A stretch of 64,000 nucleotides of DNA from Marsupella aquatica. Its lineage: Eukaryota; Marchantiophyta. Positions 56,701-64,000 of the stretch are shown in pieces. The stretch lies in the NCBI GenBank assembly GCA_973895155.1, contig OZ316891.1:8742001-8806000 (forward strand). The letters are read 5' to 3'. Below the pieces are notes generated by a model, which was not told the DNA's origin, did no database searches, and worked only from the letters and a program-made list of their open reading frames with translations. Position 1 is the first letter of the stretch; every line of letters starts with the position of its first letter. A program made the position numbers and the translations under genes.

Positions 56701-59182
56701 TATGTCAACTGGTACATGCAAGTTTTTGGTGATAATTTCTAAGTATTTATATTCAAAAAATGGGCATTGTGGCCCCACCACGACATATGTGCATAGAAAG
56801 AAGAATGTGCAAACAAAGACCAATGGTATATTATATATGACTATCAAAATGATGGGTTTTTTCTGTTTCAATAACCTTCAAAAAATATGAATATAAAATA
56901 TATTTCGAGAACATTTTTATTGTCCTCTCTACTATTCACGTTCAAAGAATGGGTAGTCACGGCTAGTAGGAGGTTGATATTAACCCCTTGGTCCATCGAG
57001 CTCTATTTTGGACGTCAATCTAAACCCCTTGGTCCATAATCTAAACCCCTTGGTCCATCCCGGCTTGTTGTAGGGCGTTGAAGAAGTCTGGCTAATGGAA
57101 CACAAAAAGCAACATGTTATTTGAGTAGTTTTGGCCAATAAGAAAATATGATTGGAATCACTGCAGGTGCAGAACTTCCACCTGGGAAGGTGGGGCCAAT
57201 AGGGTTACGTTATTGTAGTGTCCTGAGTAACCGACCACAGAATTCAACCACTGTTGCCCGATCCCCTTTTCTGTAGGCACACTCAATGCCGAGAAAAGTC
57301 ATGGTAGGCTTTTTGAAAAGAAGGAACTTTTATTTTCCGTAGGTTCTTTTCCATTTTCTAGCCTTGCTTTGGTGTAAGGTGGATCATAAAATCTTTTGCT
57401 TAGGCTTTTGATGGTCATCTCTAGAAAGAGAAAAACCTTAGCACTGCCGGGCAGGTGTCTTTCGTGACCCTCCTATGGGGTTCAGGCTTCAGGTTTCTGC
57501 TTTTTCTTGTGGGGTGCTCTTGTATGGGGACCTTTGGCTTTCTTTTGGCTCTTTGATCTTCTTGTGATTTTCCCTTGTTTTCTCTCCTCCATTGGGTCTC
57601 CCACATTGTTTTCTCTCCTCTATTGGGTTTCCTGTCTTTGGGCTCATGTCTTGTTTTCTCCCCTTTATTGGGTCTCCTGTCGATGGATCATCATGTCTCC
57701 CAGTTTTCCCCCTTTATTGGGTCTCTTGTCCATGGATCATCATGTCTCCCAGTTTTCCCCCTTTATTGGGTCACTTGTCGATGGATCATCATGTCTCCCA
57801 GTTTTCCCCCTTTATTGGGTCTCCTGTCTTTGGGCTCATGTCTTTTTTTCTCGCCTTTATTGGGTCTCCTGTCGTTGGATCATCATGTCTCCCAGTTTTC
57901 CCCCTTTATTGGGTCTCCTGTCGTTGGATCATCATGTCTCCCAGTTTTCCCACTTTATTGGGTCTCCTGCCCTTTAAGATCATATTTCCAAGCTTGACTT
58001 TGGGATCATGTCTTCCAGTTTGCGTTTAAGATCATATTTCCAAGCTTGACTTTGGGATCATGTCTTCCAGTTTGGAGCCTTATGTTCTTTTGGCTGACAT
58101 AAGACTTCCTCGTCCTACCTGTTTGGACTAAGCCACATCACACACTGAAGATGATGTTGGTACAAATGCTTATCAACTACCCAAAAAACTTTAAGAGCAA
58201 TGAACGTTGTGACTGAATTAGCTTGCAGTCGGAATGATCCTTGCAATCCGAATGACAACGAGTTAAGTTAACAAACGACAATGAGTTAGCTTAAAGTTAG
58301 CTTATGTTAGTTTTGCTACCCATGATCCTCCAGTTGACTGCGTGATCAGAGTCTAACTCTTGTCTCCGGTGAATAATTTTCTTACTTTGCAATTTTGGAA
58401 TGTGGGCAGTGACCCCTTATCGTTCTCAGACTTCTTCAAAAAATAAATGAGACTGGATGATCTCTGCAGCCTTCATACCGGTGTCCTCATTACCTAGCCA
58501 AATTTTTTGAATTGAGCCACCCTTCTCGTTTAGTCTGTCACTATGTTAAATGTCCATTGCTCCCCATGCTCCCCACCTCTCAATCCCACTCGACCATCCT
58601 CATCCCCCTCTAGCTGTTTAATTGGGTGATTTCCCATCTCTGATCTCTCACTCCTCACTTTCTACTCTCTACTTATCATGCTTGTGCTATACGTTGACGT
58701 GCTACTGCAGACGGATTGCGTGAGGGAAGGGAAACATTGTTAAACTTCAGCTAAGTACATTCAATTGAAGTAAGAGTGGCAGGACACCAAATCAGAGCGA
58801 CTGCGAATTGTGTCAACCAGGCGCACAGAAACCAAAGCACTCTCTATCCCCCTTGACACTATGATTTTGGATCCCCCTTGGGCAGTACGCTCCCGACTGA
58901 TGAGAGGAAACTTTCAACTTGTGTCCATATGGGTCCCACTTCTTTTCCTACTGCAGGTTTCGCTTTACTAATGGTTGGAGGCAGCAAATCTTAAAGGCAG
59001 GTTGGACCCTACCCAAGTTACACAAAGGGAATCAAGATTTGGCTTGTAATCTAACGTTTCCACCCAGAATAACTTGTGTGTGAAGTATGAACTCAATGAC
59101 AAAGCATGCGTGGAAATACTGCGTCCACAGGACTAATCAAACAAAACCCTTTCCTCCTGGTCATGAACCACACTCCAAGACA
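53752..59182. other. intergenic region with minisatellite
   Basis: No gene is supported. The clear structure is the minisatellite at 57575-58075. Around 56990-57060 the block AACCCCTTGGTCCAT occurs three times. Other stretches are AT-rich without recognisable content. Confidence 0.5.
57575..58075. repeat. 49-bp minisatellite, about eight units, plus a 52-bp doublet
   Basis: TTTATTGGGTCTC recurs at 57664, 57713, 57762, 57811, 57856, 57905 and 57954 (period 49, once 45), with degenerate units upstream from about 57575. Units carry TGGATCATCATGTCTCCCAG. Two units share a variant (TTTGGGCTCATGTC) instead of that block. The array ends in a 52-bp doublet containing TTTAAGATCATATTTCCAAG (57974 and 58025). 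Because 49 is not a multiple of three and the unit lacks stops, all three plus frames are open; these are not genes. Confidence 0.92.
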
Positions 59183-62100
59183 TCAGCGCACTTGGACTAT
59201 GCCAGCACTAACAAGCTTTTGTATCTTCCCCATCACCATAGGATTCTTCATATGCTCCTGAGCGGACTTGGGATTTTCTTGAAAATCTGTCAAGACCTGT
59301 TCAACGCATGCACAAACCCCAGCTTCAATACTCTAAGAACAAGGACCTTCACTGGGAGGGTATGCCCATCAGCTACATCAACAGGACTACCGCAAAAGGT
59401 CTAGTACACGTTTACTTTATGGGTGTAGTCAGATAAGATATTTAAACTTTCGGTCCCACTCCAGAATCGAAATGAAACTTCACGCACCAAGGAGGTTAAC
59501 AAGGAGAGGAAGTCAGAATCCAGATGGGCAGCGAATTGTGCCCACAGCGAGGTTCCCAAAAACAGGGGCAGTCATCACTTAATAAATGAACAAAGCAATC
59601 CATGGTCAAGAGTTTACCTGTCTCATGACAGGATCTGATAAGATTTGCTGAATATCTGGGTCTTGCATTGCCTTGGCCTGTACAAAAGACGGCCACAAAT
59701 GTCCACAAAGTCAGTACTCCGAAGCACACCATGATTGGATTTAGCAAGGGAAACAGCTGATCGGCGCAAGCAAAGACTCTAGCTGCTTTCAATCGCAAGA
59801 AATGGATCCAAGAAATAAAGAATATTCAACTAGTTCGGAAAGTAAATTTGAAAGAAGAAAAACACAGTTTATTCATTTTATTACCAATATTCTCATTTAA
59901 GTGAAACTTTAGCACCAATCTTTAATTTTTGAAAATACGAAAACTTCAGTTCACACCGAGCTCCAATGCTTAAAGAAACTTGATTAGTAGGGAAAGTACC
60001 TGTCTCTCCTTCAGGTCTTCAGCACTAATATCCCCTCTGTTAGTTTTGTTAACTTGCTCTATGCATCTGCCAGCCAACACCCAAGAACATGTCACTACTT
60101 TTATTGGTAACGCAAAGCAGCATAACAATGCACTTGCTCTTTAATGGAAGTCACCTTTTACTAGAAGTATACAAATACATCATGTTTATTATAACGATAA
60201 GAATTACATTGTGCCTTGAAACATTCCTTCTTCTCAACTTCAACATGAAATTATGCGCAGAAAACAGTCCAAAGAGATGAACAGATGGTGGGATGATCAA
60301 TTGAGCCACCTCGTTTGATATGCCACTGACGTTTCATTCTAAAACAACTTGAGAAAATAGGTGGTCAATATTGAAAGCACCAACCTGCGTGCACCATCGA
60401 GAAGCTCTTGGTTATCCTTCTCATGAGTCAGTCCAGTCTGCCATCAAAAAGGTCACTCGGATTAATCTGAATTCCATATCAGTCACCAATGTGAGGCCTA
60501 CAAATCTAGTGAGAAGCTACAGAAAATGTCAGCAGATATCTTCAATGCACATTTCTTCGATATTTTGGTTTACAGTCGTTCATTGAACTTAGAAATGCCC
60601 GTCACTGAAACTACATAGTACACAATCTCACGAGAAATAGTGAGAACATAAATAATGACATAGAGATGATTTCATGCTGATACTGCAGAAAAACTCCGCC
60701 ATGCAATACTAGCCGTTCTACTAGCCGCCAGGTTTTCACCAGAGTGTGTTTCAAATAAGGTACAGTTACTGACCTGGTATGTCTCCAGAGCCTTATCATA
60801 CTCCTTCATGAAGAATTGCACTGTGCCCTTGCGCGAATACCCTTTCACAAACGTTGGGTCAATCTCAATACACTTGTCTGCATCTTTCAAACCCTCAGGT
60901 AGTGCTCCAAGCTTCGTGTAGCATGCCGCCCTATTGCTGTAAGCCTTCACAGTCGCAGCAACAATGTCAGTTTGAATGACCTGTGCAGGTCTTAGTTTAA
61001 GAAGAACTCACACCTGCCCAACTCCAAGCGTAAAGATGAAAGCAAAGACAACAAAAGACACGAACACACAGGCCCTTTTCTTACCTTGACATCTTTTGGA
61101 TTCCGTTTGATGGCTTCAGTGTAACCTTTAATAGCTTCAGGATACTGGGCTTTCTTGAAAAAATCGTTACCTGCAAAATGCGCATGACACATAATCAAAA
61201 ATCAACCTAGATTCGTTACAACACGGCGTTCTGGGCCGTTAAGATACGATTGAAAATGAGACCATTTTTTTCCAGAATGACGATGTGACAATGCAGCAAG
61301 CCACTAATTGGTGAGTCACTCTTGCAGTCAATCTCAAGAGTCACGGATATCAAGAACAGCCAGAATCCAATGATCCATGTGCCACCATCGACTACTGAGG
61401 GCCGTAAGAAAGTCCAGTAAAACCATTCTCATAACAATAAGGAGCCATTTTACTGTTTGAACACCCATTACGGCATCGTCCTGAAAATCTGACTCAGAGC
61501 TAAAGGGATTGAACGAATCAGGACCGACCTCCGTAGGATATTGCTGCCAGCCAGCAAAAGCAGTTTAGGAGCAAAACTTACCTTTTTCCCGCTCTTCATC
61601 TGCTACTACTGGATCAAAATATTCTTGTTGCTCCAATTCTTTCTTTGCTCGCTCGGCATCATTCAACCTCTTCAATGTGTCTGGGTTACGGTGTTCAGTG
61701 AGTGCTTTGTTGAAGGCTTCAATGGCGGGTATGTAATCTTTCGAAGTTTTGGCCATTTTGACATAAGCAGTTCCTTTCCGCGTCAAAGCCCGTGCAATAA
61801 TTTTGTAATCAGCACGCACTTCTCTGCCTCTCTCTACAGCCTTATCACAATCCTTGACAGCTTCCTCAAACTGAAACCGACGAGCAAAGGCATGGTCAGA
61901 AACAATTTTCAATTTCCTCCTCCGCAGTATACACCACTAAACTGTCGCAATGCCTGTTTTAATAGTCTCTGACTTGATCCAGAGAGGACACTTGGCTGAT
62001 TCTTTATCTATCTGCAGTAAGGGCACTGTGGTTCTTGGTTTCCTAAATTAACCTGCTATACAGCTCACCAAAGTTTGGTACAGAGACAACATTTTTCGAT

Positions 62101-63327
62101 GTAGAAGACCTCAACAAAACGTATCTCGGACATAAAGAGTCAAATTCTAGTTCCTCAAACCAGATCAGTTCAAACTCTGCAACACTTCTCATGAGGTTCA
62201 AGAACGTCTAGACTACCATTTGTTTGGCTATCAGTCTAACCTGAATCACCACTTAATAATTACCCAACCATTCAGAAAGAGTCCACGGACACTCCCCTTT
62301 CCAACTCATCCAAAAACAGACACATTCATTTCCAGCCCGGAAGATAAACTACGGGGGTAGGGCAGAAGGAGACGCGTCCTACCTGACCCATTTCCAGGTA
62401 AACAGCCGCTCTGTTAGTAAGGTACGAGATATCCTCGTCATCCAACTCGAGAGCCTTAGTATAGTGCTCGATTGCTTCCTGGAACTGTTTCTTCTTGTAA
62501 GTCTGGTTGCCCAACTCCTTCTCCTTGAGTGCCTCAGCCTTCTTGTCCTTCTTTCCTTTCTCTTCACTTGAAATTTCCATTGCCTCCGGTTCTGGTTCGA
62601 CTGGAACTGACTGCGGTTCCCTACTTGATGTCTCTGCTGGCTTTGGTGGGGAAGACCGACCTGTCGTGGCAGGAAAATCATCGGCAGCAGCACTATCATC
62701 ATCCCATTTTCCGCTCTCCATATCTTCCGCCGACGGAGTTTGAATGTTGACACCGAGAAGAATGCCCAAAACTTGCATCATCCTCGGATCATTGATATAC
62801 CGATTGAGGTTGTTGGGATTCCTTTGCACGTCCTGAAGCATTTTGACGAAATCTGGTTGTGCTAAATAAGCTCTAGTTCTAGGGTCTGTCTGTATCTTTG
62901 CCCACACCTCAGGGCCCTGAAATATATTGGCAAATGGAGATGCCCCGGCCCCAATAGGCGGGGCTTTGGCTTTGGCACTGGCCGCCTGGGCATCCGATAG
63001 TCCTGATTTGAAGGCCTCATTGCTGGGATCAAGCTTCAATCCATCCTTGTAGGCCGTGACAGCATCATCAAACTTGCTCAGGCCCACGTAGGCAGCCCCG
63101 AGTCTACTGTAACCTTTACTCCAGTCCGACTTTAGCTCTACCGTCTTCTTGGCATCAGAGAGGGCCTCAGAATACTTCTGGACAGACGCATACGACGCAG
63201 ATCGATTCGAGTAGAGGACATGGTTTTCAGGTGCGAGAGATATTGCCGTCGAGAAGTGTTCTATGGCTTCCTCATACCTGCCTGCTGAAAACGCTGAGTT
63301 TCCTTTCGCTTTCGCATCATCTGCCAT
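59183..63327 (-). CDS. HOP: Hsp70-Hsp90 organizing protein (HOP/STI1), eight exons, complete
   Basis: The co-chaperone that bridges Hsp70 and Hsp90. Exons (minus strand): 63327-62383, 61870-61582, 61170-61085, 60944-60774, 60437-60385, 60066-60000, 59677-59618, 59296-59183. All introns are GT-AG, the phases agree, and the total is 1,785 bases, giving 594 aa and TGA. Domains: TPR1 (about 2-115) with the carboxylate-clamp residues Lys6, Asn10, Asn41, Lys71, Arg75; DP1/STI1 motif (about 132-195, [14 protein letters not shown] and [14 protein letters not shown]); an acidic, Pro-rich linker; TPR2A from about 265 ([13 protein letters not shown], Asn305); TPR2B from about 400 ([40 protein letters not shown]); DP2 at the C-terminus ([40 protein letters not shown]). 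Length and motifs are those of plant HOPs. No disabling change is seen. Confidence 0.96.
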
Positions 63328-64000
63328 CGCTGGGCTCTCCTATACAACTCTTCAATGCTCCCTGCCAACGGCAATTCAAATCAACCCATGTCCCTCAAAT
63401 TACTTCGCGATAAGCATACCAGACATAGATAGAAACGCTTTTGAACGGGAATCATCCCGACAAGGTGCATAACTTTGACAGAATCGTCCAGCACAGAAAA
63501 CATGACAAATCCCCATCTCTCGAGCTTTCTCAAAAAAAATCAGGAGACTACTAATTCAGACCACCATCGGTGATGCAAACAGTACCAATTGTACCTATTC
63601 TTATAAGCAACAACCGCTCTGACCTTCAACCCAACCCCAACCCAACTCGAAAGCAATCTTCAAGATCAAAAAAGATTTACCAAGCAGATCATCACATCAA
63701 ACGCTGGCAGACGGACGCTAACTGTATAAGAAGAGAGCTCTGGGCAGAAACAAATGCTACAATTATTATTTTATTCTATGGAGAACATAAAAATGCACGA
63801 GAGGTGAAGGCCCGATCCGCTGGCCCAGGAGCAAGACCTTAATTAAATCAGGGGATGCAGTAGATTGCTGGATTCAACATTGAATTCAGGACCCAGAGAC
63901 ACTACATACCAGTTTTCTTTTGAAAAATAGGTGAAAAACCTCTACTTGGAAAGACACAAAGATGGCAAAAACCCTGCCAAACAATGACCTAATTAATGAC
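63328..64000. other. upstream region of HOP
   Basis: The 5' untranslated part and promoter of the HOP gene on the minus strand. The plus-strand frames here overlap the promoter and show no family resemblance. No further feature is seen to the window end. Confidence 0.5.
63516..63531 (-). promoter_or_regulatory. imperfect heat-shock element upstream of HOP
   Basis: On the minus strand, about 190 bp before the HOP start codon, GAGAAAGCTCGAGAGA contains GAA, CTC and GAG in the five-base periodic layout of a heat-shock element, but only one unit is perfect. Suggestive only; HOP genes are often heat-inducible. Confidence 0.2.

Noticed and set aside
57507-58029. Three long overlapping plus-strand reading frames with hydrophobic repeat peptides
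   Set aside because: They are three frames of one 49-bp minisatellite without stops, not genes.
1-64000. CRISPR arrays, bacterial operons, phage or plasmid features
   Set aside because: Introns, plant gene families and eukaryotic retrotransposons define nuclear eukaryotic DNA; the repeats are adjacent tandem units, not spaced short repeats.

Overview
The window is nuclear DNA from a streptophyte with a large, repeat-rich, AT-leaning genome: a plant, bryophyte, fern ally or charophyte-grade alga (species not determined). The evidence is spliced genes with GT-AG introns, a plant-type Hsp70-Hsp90 organizing protein, dehydrins with K-segments, a potato-inhibitor-I gene, a plant-type L1 LINE and a Ty3/gypsy element. 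Gene density is low: five plausible host genes in 64 kb, separated by many diverged short tandem duplications.

Layout. 1-1.1 kb: intergenic. About 1.1-18.6 kb: an old, frameshifted plant L1-type LINE (+ strand) interrupted twice. The first insert (6534-16261) is a 9.7-kb Ty3/gypsy retrotransposon whose pol carries a DNMT3/DRM-type cytosine-5 DNA methyltransferase between protease and reverse transcriptase, and a PHD finger after the integrase. The second (16972-17300) is a hAT-like MITE with a perfect 8-bp target duplication. 18.6-24.9 kb: no gene seen. 24955-27561 (-): a two-exon unrecognised gene for a 751-aa charged protein with three Trp/Cys-rich modules. 27.6-32.8 kb: intergenic tandem duplications. 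32846-33061 (-): potato inhibitor I family. 33.1-37.6 kb: repeats, including a 254-bp inverted-repeat element. 37642-39433 (-): a 5'-truncated non-LTR retrotransposon with a 13-bp duplication frameshift. 39.4-48 kb: SINE-like and tandem repeats. 48057-48653 (-): a broken Harbinger-type Myb/SANT-like gene. 50236-50613 and 53362-53751 (+): two dehydrin-like genes. 57.5-58.1 kb: a 49-bp minisatellite. 59183-63327 (-): a complete eight-exon HOP/STI1 gene (594 aa).

The most unusual object is the gypsy element. (1) It encodes both a DNA-methylation writer and a probable chromatin reader. (2) Its terminal repeats are not ordinary LTRs: the order is 330-bp B, internal, 134-bp A, B, A. That is a split-direct-repeat layout, equivalent to a two-LTR circle opened inside the LTR, yet it is bounded by TGTC/GACA ends and a 4-5 bp imperfect target duplication. 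(3) Gag-pol carries seven in-frame stops, every one TAG, although the terminal repeats differ at only 4 of 464 positions. (4) Its leader has six roughly 70-bp repeats, each with a 25-nt palindrome that recurs once inside pol. DNA methyltransferases captured by retrotransposons are already reported from charophytes and dinoflagellates; the combination with a PHD finger, split repeats and amber-only interruptions is what deserves checking.

The host genes do not form a pathway. HOP and the dehydrins are both stress-protection genes, but nothing here shows co-regulation.
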